The notes under the pieces: generated by a model | Database searches by the model: none | What the model was told of the DNA's origin: nothing | What the model saw: the letters and a program-made list of their open reading frames with translations, nothing else | Program-made: the position numbers and the translations under genes | Shown: positions 52,061-61,223 of the stretch, piece after piece | How positions within the stretch are numbered: the stretch's first letter is position 1 | Layout of the letters: each line of letters opens with the position of its first letter | Source: Niastella sp. | GTDB taxonomy: Bacteria > Bacteroidota > Bacteroidia > Chitinophagales > Chitinophagaceae | Reading direction: 5' to 3' | DNA length: 64,000 nucleotides | Assembly (NCBI GenBank): GCA_017744515.1 | Contig: JAGIBF010000013.1 | Span: 35,126-99,125 of the forward strand

Positions 52061-52076
52061 TTTTTCATTTGCAATT

Positions 52077-52568
52077 TTATTGTACTACTGCTTTATTCAT
52101 GACTTTACCGGTATTGGCAAGTGGTGTGCGGGTAGTGAGCCACCTGTCTATTGAATATTTTCCACTTCCGTTGATTGTAATTACGAGAGCGATAGCCCAG
52201 AAGAGTATGTCGAATTCATATCCTTCTCCTTTGGCGGTGCCAAACCAATTCATGAAGAACCCATTGGGCAGGTGAGCAACGAAGAAGGCGCCTCCCATTA
52301 CGAGGGCCATGAGGGCTGCATTGATCCTGCCGGCAAATCCTATAATGAGGAGTACGGCGCCCAGGGATTCTATCAGAATGATGAGTGCGCTAAGCCATGC
52401 AGGCAATCCAACTGTTCCTGTAAAGTATCCCATCGTATTGTTCCATCCAAAGCCTCCAAACCAGCCAAATGCTTTTTGTAATCCATGTCCCAGCATTACT
52501 ACGCCGAGTGCTACGCGTAATATGAACCAGCTATAGTTGTCGGTAGTTGTTAAAAGTTTCTTTTGCAT
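52077..52568 (-). CDS. DoxX-family membrane protein
   Basis: 163 aa from the ATG at 52568 (MQKKLLTTTDNYSWFILRVALG); the earlier ATG at 52619 gives an unlikely tail. Four helices; motifs VMLGHGLQKAFGWFGGFGW and LPAWLSALIILIESLGAVLLI. The C-terminal YSIDRWLTTRTPLANTGK is typical. A DoxX/DUF417-type relative of the one at 26501; probably a redox-linked membrane protein. Confidence 0.88.
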   Translation of the reverse strand: MQKKLLTTTDNYSWFILRVALGVVMLGHGLQKAFGWFGGFGWNNTMGYFTGTVGLPAWLSALIILIESLGAVLLIIGFAGRINAALMALVMGGAFFVAHLPNGFFMNWFGTAKGEGYEFDILFWAIALVITINGSGKYSIDRWLTTRTPLANTGKVMNKAVVQ

Positions 52569-52657
52569 ATCATTGAAGTTTATACTGCAAAATTGCATCG
52601 GGCGGGCAGGTGTTTCCAATGACGTGCGGTAAGAAAAAGGCTTATCGTAGGATAAGA

Positions 52658-52695
52658 TTTCGGGTTCCTGGTTTAGCGTTTCGGGTTGCTACCGC
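52658..52695. repeat. TTTCGGGTT word repeat
   Basis: TTTCGGGTTCCTGG, TTTAGCG and TTTCGGGTTGC; shares words with 7203-7300. Confidence 0.5.
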
Positions 52696-52729
52696 GCTTT
52701 GAGATTCTTGATAACATGTGGCAGGCTGT

Positions 52730-53311
52730 TTAGGGTTTGCCGGCTATTTGACGGCGGATGCGGCTTAGTGATTCGGGAGTGATACCGAGGTAGGAGGCGA
52801 TCTGTTTGAGTGTAAGGCGTTGTTCAAAATGGGGGTAGCGTTGCTGGAAATTGAGGTAGCGTTCTTCGGCTGTAAGGCTCATGTTTTCGCTGATTCGGCG
52901 CTGGGCGGCTATGTAAGCGTTTTGCAGAAGTATGCGGAAAAAGCGTTCAAATTTGGGTATTTCCATGTACAATTGTTCTAATTGACTTTTCTCAATTGTC
53001 AGCAATTCGGCATCTTCCATAGCCTCAACATGGTACAAAGCGGGCTGTCCGCTCAGGAAACTGTACATGTCGCCGGTCCACCAATCTTCAAATGCGAACA
53101 TAACAATGTGCTCCTGTCCATTGTTATCGATATGGTATGTTCGCAGGGAACCCTTGTTGACAAAGCATTCGTAGCGGAACACATCTCCTGCCTGCACGAG
53201 GTACTGTCTTTTGCGCAGGGTGCGGGGCTTGAGTACGGCAGTGAAGCGTTGTGTTTCTTCGGGTGTCAGTTGTATAAAGCGGGCAACGTTTTTGAGAATG
53301 AGTTCATACAT
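52730..53311 (-). CDS. Crp/Fnr-family transcription regulator
   Basis: 193 aa. Cyclic-nucleotide-type beta-roll (about 20-120: RTLRKRQYLVQAGDVFRYECFVNKG, EHIVMFAFEDWWTGDMYSFL), dimer helix (FRILLQNAYIAAQRRISENM), and a C-terminal HTH (LKQIASYLGITPESLSRIRRQIAG). No Cys cluster, so not a true FNR. Divergent from the PhzF-like gene at 53329; the two ATGs are only 17 bp apart, so their promoters overlap each other's coding region. Confidence 0.93.
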   Translation of the reverse strand: MYELILKNVARFIQLTPEETQRFTAVLKPRTLRKRQYLVQAGDVFRYECFVNKGSLRTYHIDNNGQEHIVMFAFEDWWTGDMYSFLSGQPALYHVEAMEDAELLTIEKSQLEQLYMEIPKFERFFRILLQNAYIAAQRRISENMSLTAEERYLNFQQRYPHFEQRLTLKQIASYLGITPESLSRIRRQIAGKP

Positions 53312-53328
53312 AGGTTAAAGATAGAATT

Positions 53329-53853
53329 ATGGAAACAAAGAATATTGGTGAAGACCCCGTATTGCATGCGCCGGAGTATTCCCCCGTGAAGGAGAATGAG
53401 CAGGTATTGTTGTCTTTGGGTATTACGGCCGATCATATTGCTGCTTTGCCCATGATCGTGAATACCGGTGATGCTTTCCTGTTGCTGGAGGTGCGTACCC
53501 CGGAAATTTTGCAATCGCTTCACCCCGTTCCTGATTCTATTCGCCTGCTGGCTGATCAATACAGCTTGTGGGGTTATTGTATTTTTTGCCGCTATGATGG
53601 CAAGCAGGCTGATGCCACCGCCCGTACTTTCCTGGCTTCTCCTGCCGATCAGGCCAAGGCGGCGGGTATTCAGGCTGCTGGCGCGCTTGCCTGCTATCTG
53701 TATGATATTGCGATGATTAAGAAGGAAATGATGGTTGTATTTCATGATTTTCCGCCTCAATCTCCAGCTACTACGCGTATTGTCGTGCATCTGCATACTG
53801 AACAAGGCAAAATTCATTCGCTGGAACCCGGTGCGCTGGAACCGGTCCAATAA
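53329..53853 (+). CDS. Half-length PhzF-like protein
   Basis: 174 aa. Sequence LPMIVNTGDAFLLLEVRTPEIL is like strands of the PhzF fold, and ARTFLASPADQAKAAGIQAAGALACYL lines up with the PhzF C-terminal active-site block 'ARMFAP..GI.EDPATGSAAGALAAYL', but the conserved EDPATGS is replaced by DQAKAAG, and the N-terminal half with the catalytic Glu is missing. It may be a domain-sized relative that has lost activity. An antisense 194-aa frame spans it and is taken as a shadow. The family call is an inference. Confidence 0.6.
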   Translation: METKNIGEDPVLHAPEYSPVKENEQVLLSLGITADHIAALPMIVNTGDAFLLLEVRTPEILQSLHPVPDSIRLLADQYSLWGYCIFCRYDGKQADATARTFLASPADQAKAAGIQAAGALACYLYDIAMIKKEMMVVFHDFPPQSPATTRIVVHLHTEQGKIHSLEPGALEPVQ

Positions 53854-54060
53854 CTTTTGCGCACTTTCTTTCCTTTTATGGGGTTGTATCTTTGAACAAC
53901 CTGTTGGTGTATCTGCGTAATCTGTAACTTACCCGTTTGAACCGGAGGTACCGCCCCCTGCTGTCCGGTTGGCACTAATCTTGACCTATATACCCTTCTC
54001 TTGAAAATCCAAGGATTTTAGGACAGGACGTGTTATTTTGTCACATTGTTAAACTGTAGT

Positions 54061-56472
54061 ATGAGTAGTATGAAAGAACCCTCAATCTTATTCAGGCCGG
54101 AAGATGATATGGACTTTATTCCTATAATCCCACTCAATGAAAATGAAGGTGATAACGGCCCCGAGATTGTAATTCCAGACGAATTGCCGCTGTTGCCATT
54201 AAGAAATACGGTCTTATTTCCCGGGGTGGTTTTGCCCATTACCGTGGGTCGCGATAAAAGTATCAAGGCTATTAATGACGCTTACAAGGCTGACAAATTG
54301 GTAGGCGTGGTTGCACAAAAAGACAGTAACGTGGAAGACCCTACTGTCAGTGATCTGGAAGATATTGGTACTGTTGCAAAGATCATCAAACTGATCAAAA
54401 TGCCGGATGGTGGAACGACTGTGATCATCCAGGGCAAGAAGCGTTTCAAGATCACTGGTATTGTTAGTGAAGATCCTTATTTCAAGGCGCGTATCTCTTT
54501 GCTGGAGGAGAATGATACGCCTCAACTGGAAGATTTCGAGGCTTATGTGGCTAATATCAAGGACCTGGCCACGCAGATCATCCAGCTTTCTCCCAATATT
54601 CCTTCTGATGCTTCTATCATTTTAAAGAATATCGAGAATCCTTCTTTCCTGATCCACTTCATTTCGAGTAACCTCAATACAGAGCTCGTTGAAAAGCAAA
54701 AACTGCTGGAACTGAATAACATAGAGGCCAGGGCCGACTTGTTGATGCAGTTGTTGCAGCGTGAGCTGCAGTTTGCCGAGCTGAAGAATAAGGTGACCAC
54801 CAAAACGAAGACGGAACTGGATAAGCAGCAGCGGGAGTACTTCCTGCAGCAGCAGATGAAGAGTATCAAGGAAGAGCTTGGTGGCGATACCAATGATCGC
54901 GAGATCAAAGACATGAAGAGCAAGGCCGAGCATATGAAATGGCCCGAAGCTGCCAAAGAAATGTTCAAGAAAGGGATTGAAAAGCTGGAGCGTATGCATC
55001 CCAGTACGCCGGATTATTCGGTGGTGTATAATCACCTTGACTTGTTGCTCGATCTTCCCTGGGGTGTTTATACGCAGGACTTGTATGATCTGAAGAAGGC
55101 GCGCAAGGTGCTGGACCGTGATCATTATGGTATGAACAAGGTGAAGGAGCGTATCCTCGAATACCTGGCTGTGTTGAAGCTGAAGGGGGATATGAAGAGT
55201 CCTATCCTGTGTTTTATCGGGCCTCCGGGTATCGGTAAAACTTCTCTTGGCCGCAGCATTGCCAGCGCTATTGCGCGTAAGTATGTTCGTATCAGCCTCG
55301 GTGGTCTGCATGATGAGAGTGAGGTACGGGGTCACCGTAAAACGTACATCGGCGCTATGCCGGGTCGTATTATTCAATCATTGAGAAAGATCAAATCTTC
55401 TAATCCTGTCGTGATACTGGATGAGATCGATAAGGTGGGTACTGATTTCCGTGGTGATCCTTCTTCTGCTTTACTGGAAGTATTGGACCCTGAGCAGAAT
55501 CATACTTTTTATGATAATTACCTGGAGCTGGAGTATGACCTCAGCAAGGTATTGTTCATTGCTACTGCCAATGATATTAATAATATTCAACCTGCCTTGC
55601 GCGACCGCCTGGAGATCATTGACCTGAGTGGTTATGCTGTGGAGGAAAAGGTTGAGATCGCCAAGCGTCACTTGTTGCCTAAGCAAAAGGATGCGCATGG
55701 TTTGAAGGATATTAATTTCAAGGTGGGTGATAAGGTGCTGGAGAAGATCATCCAGGATTATACGCGGGAGAGTGGTGTGCGGGAGCTGGACCGTTACCTG
55801 GCTTCAGTAATGCGCTATGAAGCAAAGGAGTATGCTTTGAAGGATAAGATCAAGAGCACGCTTACCGCCAATGATGTTGAAAAGATCCTGGGTAAGCCCC
55901 GCTTCAGTAATGAAATGTACAAGGTGGCTAATATGCCTGGTGTGGCGGTTGGGCTTGCCTGGACTTACGTAGGCGGTGATATCCTGTTTGTTGAAACCAG
56001 CCTCAGTGATGGTAAAGGTGACCTGAAGCTTACGGGCAACCTGGGTAATGTGATGAAGGAAAGTGCTGCTACTGCGTTGACATTTTTACAATCCAACGCT
56101 AAAAAGCTTGATATCGACAGCAGCCTTTTTGAAAAGAAAACGATTCACGTGCATGTGCCGGAGGGCGCCACTCCTAAAGATGGCCCCAGTGCCGGTATCA
56201 CAATGATGTCGGCTATTTGCTCGGCTTTAACCGGCAGACGTATAAAGCCTTATCTTGCTATGACGGGTGAGATCACTTTGCGGGGGCAGGTATTGCCCGT
56301 AGGTGGTATCAAGGAAAAAGTGCTGGCAGCCAGAAGGGCTGGTTTGAAAGAGATCATTCTTTGCTGGCAGAATGAGAAGGATATCCAGGAGATCGATTCC
56401 AACTTTATCAAGGGATTGAAGTTCCATTATGTAAAGACTATGCAACAGGTGCTGGAACTGGCGCTTGTATAA
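54061..56472 (+). CDS. lon: ATP-dependent protease Lon
   Basis: 803 aa from the ATG at 54061 (MSSMKEPSILFRPEDD); a TTG 15 bp earlier is less likely. N-domain (LPLLPLRNTVLFPGVVLPI), AAA with Walker A GPPGIGKTSLGRSIA (about 386-400) and Walker B VVILDEIDKVG, and the protease domain with Ser in PKDGPSAGITM (about 710) and Lys in PVGGIKEKVLAARRAG (about 750). Degrades misfolded proteins in the cytosol. Terminator at 56705. No heat-shock element noted. Confidence 0.98.
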   Translation: MSSMKEPSILFRPEDDMDFIPIIPLNENEGDNGPEIVIPDELPLLPLRNTVLFPGVVLPITVGRDKSIKAINDAYKADKLVGVVAQKDSNVEDPTVSDLEDIGTVAKIIKLIKMPDGGTTVIIQGKKRFKITGIVSEDPYFKARISLLEENDTPQLEDFEAYVANIKDLATQIIQLSPNIPSDASIILKNIENPSFLIHFISSNLNTELVEKQKLLELNNIEARADLLMQLLQRELQFAELKNKVTTKTKTELDKQQREYFLQQQMKSIKEELGGDTNDREIKDMKSKAEHMKWPEAAKEMFKKGIEKLERMHPSTPDYSVVYNHLDLLLDLPWGVYTQDLYDLKKARKVLDRDHYGMNKVKERILEYLAVLKLKGDMKSPILCFIGPPGIGKTSLGRSIASAIARKYVRISLGGLHDESEVRGHRKTYIGAMPGRIIQSLRKIKSSNPVVILDEIDKVGTDFRGDPSSALLEVLDPEQNHTFYDNYLELEYDLSKVLFIATANDINNIQPALRDRLEIIDLSGYAVEEKVEIAKRHLLPKQKDAHGLKDINFKVGDKVLEKIIQDYTRESGVRELDRYLASVMRYEAKEYALKDKIKSTLTANDVEKILGKPRFSNEMYKVANMPGVAVGLAWTYVGGDILFVETSLSDGKGDLKLTGNLGNVMKESAATALTFLQSNAKKLDIDSSLFEKKTIHVHVPEGATPKDGPSAGITMMSAICSALTGRRIKPYLAMTGEITLRGQVLPVGGIKEKVLAARRAGLKEIILCWQNEKDIQEIDSNFIKGLKFHYVKTMQQVLELALV

Positions 56473-56782
56473 GAATACGTTAATAAGAGGGGGACATCTT
56501 CGTTCGCATTGCGGGCAAGGGTGTCACCTCTCTCTATTATGGTTGATGTATAAATCCCTTTAATGGGATTTTAATAAAATTGATTCTTGTGTTTTGAACA
56601 AAAGTTTTGAGTGCGCGTTATATTAGTATAGTAGTTATTCACGAAGCAAAATTCAAGATTACTATCTATAAATTTTTCATGTTGGTTGTTTTAAGGGTTA
56701 AAGGAATTCCTCCATATCCATGGAGGAATTTTTTTTAACAAACCGTTGAGCATTTTCTCCTATTTTCGTTTGCATCTTCTGC
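56473..56782. other. 310-bp spacer between lon and porQ
   Basis: AT-rich; the palindromic terminator at 56705 is the only feature seen. Confidence 0.55.
56705..56738 (+). terminator. Palindromic terminator upstream of porQ
   Basis: AATTCCTCCAT-ATCC-ATGGAGGAATT, perfect 11-bp stem, then TTTTTTT. It lies 233 bp after lon, so the lon transcript would carry a long tail. Confidence 0.85.
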
Positions 56783-57856
56783 ATGCGGAATGTACTGTTG
56801 ATATTGGTTTTGCTGTTGTTTCAGGTTTATGGGTTTGCCCAAACCCTGGGTGGCAGTACTGTTTATAATTTCCTCCGTTTATCGAATACGCCTCAACTTA
56901 CCGGCCTTGGTGGTGTCAATGTTTCCAATCAATCGGCTGATCTTGGGCTTGCCTGGCACAACCCTGCTTTGTTGCGGCCTTCCATGCATACGCAGGCGAA
57001 CCTCGTGTTCAACGCTTTTTATGGCGACATCCGTAATTATCATTTGTTCACTGGCTTCAGGCATGAACGGTTGAAGACCACATTTGCTGCGGGGATCAAT
57101 TATTTCAACTATGGTTCTATACCCGAAACAGATATATTGGGTAACCGATCCGGTGATTTCAGGCCATCGGATTATGTTGTGCAGGTGTCGGCGAGCCGGC
57201 AATATATGGAGCGTTGGCACTATGGCGCCTCGCTTAAATTTATTTACTCCAACTATGGGCAGTACCGTTCTTCAGGATTGGCTTTGGATGTAGGTATCAG
57301 TTATTCGGATACTGCCAATCTTGTTCAGGCTTCTTTGGTAATCAAGAATATGGGTGCGCAGCTCAAAGCTTACACGGGCACAGCTTCCGGTGACCTGCCT
57401 TTCGATCTGCAGGCCGGTATTTCCAAACGGCTGGCCAAGGCTCCTTTGCAATTTTCACTTACTGCTCATCACTTACATCAGTTCGATATTCTTTACCGTG
57501 ATACGGCTTTTAACAATGATAATGGCTTTGATCAGAACATGGGTGATCAAAAGTTTACGTTCGATAAGCTGTTTCGACACATCGTATTGTCTACGCAGTT
57601 ATACCTATCCGACAAAATAGAAGTGAGCCTTGGGTATAATCATTTGCGTCGCAGGGAGTTGAGCGTGGGCAACACCGGCAACGGGCTAAATGGTTTTTCT
57701 ATTGGGGTTGGCGCTTTATTCAAAAAGCTGCAGATTCGTTATGCGCGGAGTTACTATCAAAATAATACTGCTTATAACCAGTTTGGTCTTTCTCTCCAAC
57801 TCAATGATTATTTCAGTGGTGGCCGCAAAACAGTCGGCCAGAATAGTGGGAAGTAA
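56783..57856 (+). CDS. porQ: Type IX secretion system protein PorQ
   Basis: 357 aa. Signal peptide (MRNVLLILVLLLFQVYGFAQ), then STVYNFLRLSNTPQLTGLGGVNVSNQS, the opening of PorQ/PorV-type FadL-like barrels, with NPALLRP and long barrel strands (RQYMERWHYGASLKFIYSNYG, LSDKIEVSLGYNHL). PorQ is needed for export or attachment of T9SS cargo such as the subtilase at 3172. The usual PorU partner is not nearby; porQ is also solitary in other Bacteroidota. A short gap of 310 bp behind lon. Confidence 0.9.
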   Translation: MRNVLLILVLLLFQVYGFAQTLGGSTVYNFLRLSNTPQLTGLGGVNVSNQSADLGLAWHNPALLRPSMHTQANLVFNAFYGDIRNYHLFTGFRHERLKTTFAAGINYFNYGSIPETDILGNRSGDFRPSDYVVQVSASRQYMERWHYGASLKFIYSNYGQYRSSGLALDVGISYSDTANLVQASLVIKNMGAQLKAYTGTASGDLPFDLQAGISKRLAKAPLQFSLTAHHLHQFDILYRDTAFNNDNGFDQNMGDQKFTFDKLFRHIVLSTQLYLSDKIEVSLGYNHLRRRELSVGNTGNGLNGFSIGVGALFKKLQIRYARSYYQNNTAYNQFGLSLQLNDYFSGGRKTVGQNSGK

Positions 57857-58086
57857 TTGTTTACCCTTAGATGGCCTTAGCCACTTTCTTTGACTTCTTT
57901 AAATTTAACTGTCAAATTGCTTTATTTGAAATAGTTTCAAGTACTTTAGTAGTTATGCTTTGTGCAGGATAAATTATTAGTAACTGGATAGATTGAACGA
58001 AGTTTGTCTTTAGGCGATTATTGATTTTTGTCAATGCTTTCGGTGCGGCAACACATTTGTAATATCTATGCGAAACATATCTGTTA

Positions 58087-58488
58087 ATGATTAATGTGGT
58101 TATAGTGGATGATCACCGCCTGGTGCGGGAAGCCTGGAAGCAGGTGTTGAATCGGGATAAGCGGTTATCAGTGGCGGCTATTTGTGAGAATGGCTTTCGG
58201 GCTGTGGAAGCCTGCCGGAACCTGAATCCGGACGTGGTGTTGATGGATATTAATATGGACCCTATGAATGGCATCGATGCCACGAAGGCCATCCGGGAGT
58301 TTTCGCAGGATATCAAGATCATCGGCATTTCGGTGCATACTGATCTTTCTTATATCAATGCGCTGATGCAGGCAGGTGGTAATGGTTATGTGACCAAGAA
58401 TTCATCTGGCGAGGAAATGATCGGCGCCATTATGCTGGTGATGGAAGGTCAGCAGTATTTCTGCAAGGAGATTGAAGGGATTATCTAA
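58087..58488 (+). CDS. NarL-type response regulator receiver, without output domain
   Basis: 133 aa. Only a receiver: NVVIVDDHRLVREAWKQVL, VLMDINMDPMNGID (Asp about 54), GISVHTDLSYI (Thr/Ser switch) and YVTKNSSGEEMIGAI (Lys). It ends shortly after the last helix (ICKEIEGII-like end). NarL-type receivers normally carry a LuxR HTH; here there is none. Own terminator, shared with bioB. May be a CheY-like phosphate sink or partner. Confidence 0.9.
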   Translation: MINVVIVDDHRLVREAWKQVLNRDKRLSVAAICENGFRAVEACRNLNPDVVLMDINMDPMNGIDATKAIREFSQDIKIIGISVHTDLSYINALMQAGGNGYVTKNSSGEEMIGAIMLVMEGQQYFCKEIEGII

Positions 58489-58499
58489 TAATTCGTATT

Positions 58500-58550
58500 A
58501 TAAAAGAAAAAAGCCTGAAGGATTGTATTCTTCAGGCTTTTTTCTTTTAT
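58500..58550. terminator. Perfect 21-bp bidirectional terminator
   Basis: Positions 58500-58520 and 58530-58550 are perfect reverse complements around a 9-nt loop (GATTGTATT), with A-runs and T-runs on both sides. It ends both the receiver gene and bioB, whose stop codon (58547-58549) is inside the stem. Confidence 0.95.
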
Positions 58551-59560
58551 GCTGTTACAGCTTCCTGTGTTTCGGGTGCTGTAGTTCTTGTTTTAAAATC
58601 GGGATCATCTTTGAAGGCTTCTCGGGGTTTCAATCCCAACATATCGAACATTGCCATGTCCTCATCAAATGACGGGTTGGGCGTGGTGAGCAATTTCTCT
58701 CCGGCAAAGATGGAGTTGGCGCCAGCCATAAAGCAAAGTGTTTGATCGGCCAGGCTCATGCTGGTTCTGCCGGCACTGAGGCGTACCATAGCTTTGGGCA
58801 TCAATATGCGGGCGGTAGCGATCATACGCACCATATCCCACACGTTTACTTTAGCATTGTTTTCCAAAGGTGTTCCTTTTACGGGCACCAGGGCGTTGAC
58901 GGGAACGCTTTCCGGATGTTCGGGCATTGTAGCGAGGGTGAAGAGCATTTTAACGCGGTCTTCGTGGGTTTCGCCCAGGCCTACAATACCTCCGCAACAT
59001 ACGGATACGCCTGCTTTGCGCACATTGTCCAATGTATCCAGGCGGTCATCGTATGTACGGGTGGTGATGATCTCTCCGTAGTATTCGGCGGATGTGTCCA
59101 GGTTGTGGTTATAGGCATACAGGCCGGCATTGGCGAGTTTCTGTGCCTGCTCTTCGGTGAGCATACCAAGTGTGCAGCACACTTCCATACCTAATTCATT
59201 AACTCCTTTTACCATATCGAGCACGCGGTCGAAGTCGCGGTTGTCGCGTACTTCGCGCCAGGCAGCGCCCATGCAAAAGCGGGTTGAACCGGCGTCTTTT
59301 GCTTTTTGTGCGTACTGGAGTACTTCATCTTTCTTCATCAATGCCTGTACATTCAGCCCGGTATTGTAGCGGGCTGCCTGCGGGCAATAGGAACAGTCTT
59401 CGGAACAGCCTCCGGTTTTTATCGACAGGAGGGTACATACCTGTACTTCATTGCTTTGGTTGTATGCTCTATGCACTGTGGACGCCCGGTACACCAGGTC
59501 CATAAAGGGCATATTGTATATTTCCTGTATCTCCGCTATTGTCCAGTCGTTTCTTATCAT
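58547..59560 (-). CDS. bioB: Biotin synthase
   Basis: 337 aa. Radical SAM CxxxCxxC in [16 protein letters not shown] with Cys 52, 56 and 59; conserved NHNLDTS (NxxxxD) near 145 and YDDRLDTL. Inserts sulfur into dethiobiotin using the [2Fe-2S] site (Cys in [18 protein letters not shown], and Arg in RLSAGRTSM). No bioA, D or F genes nearby. C-terminal tail of 30 residues ([18 protein letters not shown]) is longer than usual. Confidence 0.97.
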   Translation of the reverse strand: MIRNDWTIAEIQEIYNMPFMDLVYRASTVHRAYNQSNEVQVCTLLSIKTGGCSEDCSYCPQAARYNTGLNVQALMKKDEVLQYAQKAKDAGSTRFCMGAAWREVRDNRDFDRVLDMVKGVNELGMEVCCTLGMLTEEQAQKLANAGLYAYNHNLDTSAEYYGEIITTRTYDDRLDTLDNVRKAGVSVCCGGIVGLGETHEDRVKMLFTLATMPEHPESVPVNALVPVKGTPLENNAKVNVWDMVRMIATARILMPKAMVRLSAGRTSMSLADQTLCFMAGANSIFAGEKLLTTPNPSFDEDMAMFDMLGLKPREAFKDDPDFKTRTTAPETQEAVTA

Positions 59561-59676
59561 AGTAGTCAGATTGTGTTTAAGTCTAATATGGGTTCAAAAG
59601 TATAAAAAAACTAAGTGCTGTTAACAATATGTCCCTTTTATTGTTCGCCGGCGGTTTTTAATGGATACAGATCTTA

Positions 59677-61191
59677 TTATTTAAGGATATATACGGTAGA
59701 ATCTTTCAGCAAGGGGATGGGCGCATGGAGGTATTTTCTGAACAGGACGGGAAAGGTATTTATGGATGTAATGGAATCGTACATTTCTTTATAATCCTGA
59801 TCCGGAAAATAAACGGCATTCAGGTTATTGAACTCCCATTGGTGCAGGCACTTATCGCCGAAGGAGCGGAAACCATGATCGCTTTGAAGAATAATAACTC
59901 TTGGGCGATCTCCTTCGGATTTCAAACGTGTTATTATGTTTTTAATAATCGTATTGGTATATTTTAATTGCGAAAGGTAGTTCTCTTTGGCATTGAGGCC
60001 GGTATTGATCCAGGTATCGACGGAGGTTTTGTTTCCGGTGCTGTCGTAATAGTATGGATCGTGGGGGATTAAAAAATGTGCATATACGAATACGGGCTGC
60101 TGGTGTTTTTGTGCTGAAGTGTTAAGTAACCCTTCATACGCTTTGAGCACCTGCGCCCGGTTTAAATCGGCCTGGGCTATTGCTGCTTCACGGTCGGATG
60201 CAGTTTTTGTGGATGTCCGGAAGTTCCAGCCAATATCTTTATTGGTCCTGTGCCATAAGGTTTGGTTCAAAAGAAGTTTCTGCTTGTTGGTAAGATAGGT
60301 CATCGTGAATGGCGCTTGCTGGCCGGGTAAAGAGAAATAGGATAGGTTGATTACTTTATAATTATTCTTTTCAAGGATGTTGCATACGCTGTTTGTTTGA
60401 ATGCTTTCAATTTTTTTGCAAAACTCAAGGATATTGATCTTTTTATGCTGATTGCCTGCATGGTAATCCATGTTCAAAATACTGCCTATGGAGTATGGTG
60501 TTGAATTGTAGTTGCTTCTCGAATGCCAGGCATAATAGAAGTCCTGTTGCCTCAAAAATGAATCCAGGTCATGGTTGTTGTAGTTCCAGTATTCCTGTAA
60601 TGTTCTGGAGGCGGAATAGCCGTCGAAAATGATAAAATATATATCCGGCTTAGCACAGGTATCGCAGATGGAGGCATTTATTCTGGGGTCTGAATTGTTA
60701 TGAAACCATTGTTTAGATTGGCCATCAGTTGTAGTGATGGCAATGCTTCTTGTCAGCTCCATCACTACAAGGATGACAAATAGCGTATTGAAATAAAGAA
60801 AAGGTCTGGATAAAGGTGATGATGCTCTCTTTAATGACCAGCCTATCAAAATGGCTACACAAAGCAGCAATGGTATCAGGTAGCGGTAATGGGCGAGATT
60901 AGCAATATGCTCTTTTAAAAAATCCTGTAGTGTACCAAAAAGAAAGTAAGTTGCTTCGAGGTATAAAAGCAGCAATGCGTATTTAGTATGCTGTGGGAAT
61001 GCTAATCTGATGATGATGAATAGCAATAAGGGTATAGCCAATAGCCAAAGGGATATTGAAGTGATCAGATCTTTTATTCCTAAAAAGGGATAGTATTCAT
61101 TGGTGAGGTTGAGCAGGTAGAATAGCGGAAGCAATGTTATAAATAATGGCTGTGTGCTTAAGTATTTTTTTATGTGTTGAAAACTGCTCAT
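59677..61191 (-). CDS. Membrane sulfatase-like hydrolase/transferase, paralog 1
   Basis: 504 aa. Five or six N-terminal membrane segments up to about 160 and then an extracytoplasmic sulfatase-fold domain: KPDIYFIIFDGYSASRTLQ (metal Asp), SNYNSTPYSIGSILNMDY (Thr nucleophile by analogy with LtaS/EptA-type), AHFLIPHDPYYYD and VIILQSDHGFRSFG (metal Asp/His). It would move a charged group onto a glycan or lipid. 32 bp behind its paralog. Reaction unknown. Confidence 0.88.
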   Translation of the reverse strand: MSSFQHIKKYLSTQPLFITLLPLFYLLNLTNEYYPFLGIKDLITSISLWLLAIPLLLFIIIRLAFPQHTKYALLLLYLEATYFLFGTLQDFLKEHIANLAHYRYLIPLLLCVAILIGWSLKRASSPLSRPFLYFNTLFVILVVMELTRSIAITTTDGQSKQWFHNNSDPRINASICDTCAKPDIYFIIFDGYSASRTLQEYWNYNNHDLDSFLRQQDFYYAWHSRSNYNSTPYSIGSILNMDYHAGNQHKKINILEFCKKIESIQTNSVCNILEKNNYKVINLSYFSLPGQQAPFTMTYLTNKQKLLLNQTLWHRTNKDIGWNFRTSTKTASDREAAIAQADLNRAQVLKAYEGLLNTSAQKHQQPVFVYAHFLIPHDPYYYDSTGNKTSVDTWINTGLNAKENYLSQLKYTNTIIKNIITRLKSEGDRPRVIILQSDHGFRSFGDKCLHQWEFNNLNAVYFPDQDYKEMYDSITSINTFPVLFRKYLHAPIPLLKDSTVYILK

Positions 61192-61223
61192 TCAAAAGTT
61201 GCTTAGACTGTCTGAGTAAAGAT

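Noticed and set aside
53266..53850. 194-aa minus-strand frame across the PhzF-like gene
   Set aside because: No family features, overlaps the Crp/Fnr start, and the plus frame has PhzF-type blocks.
54046..54060. TTG start for lon, giving a five-residue longer protein
   Set aside because: ATG at 54061 is preferred and fits the family N-terminus.
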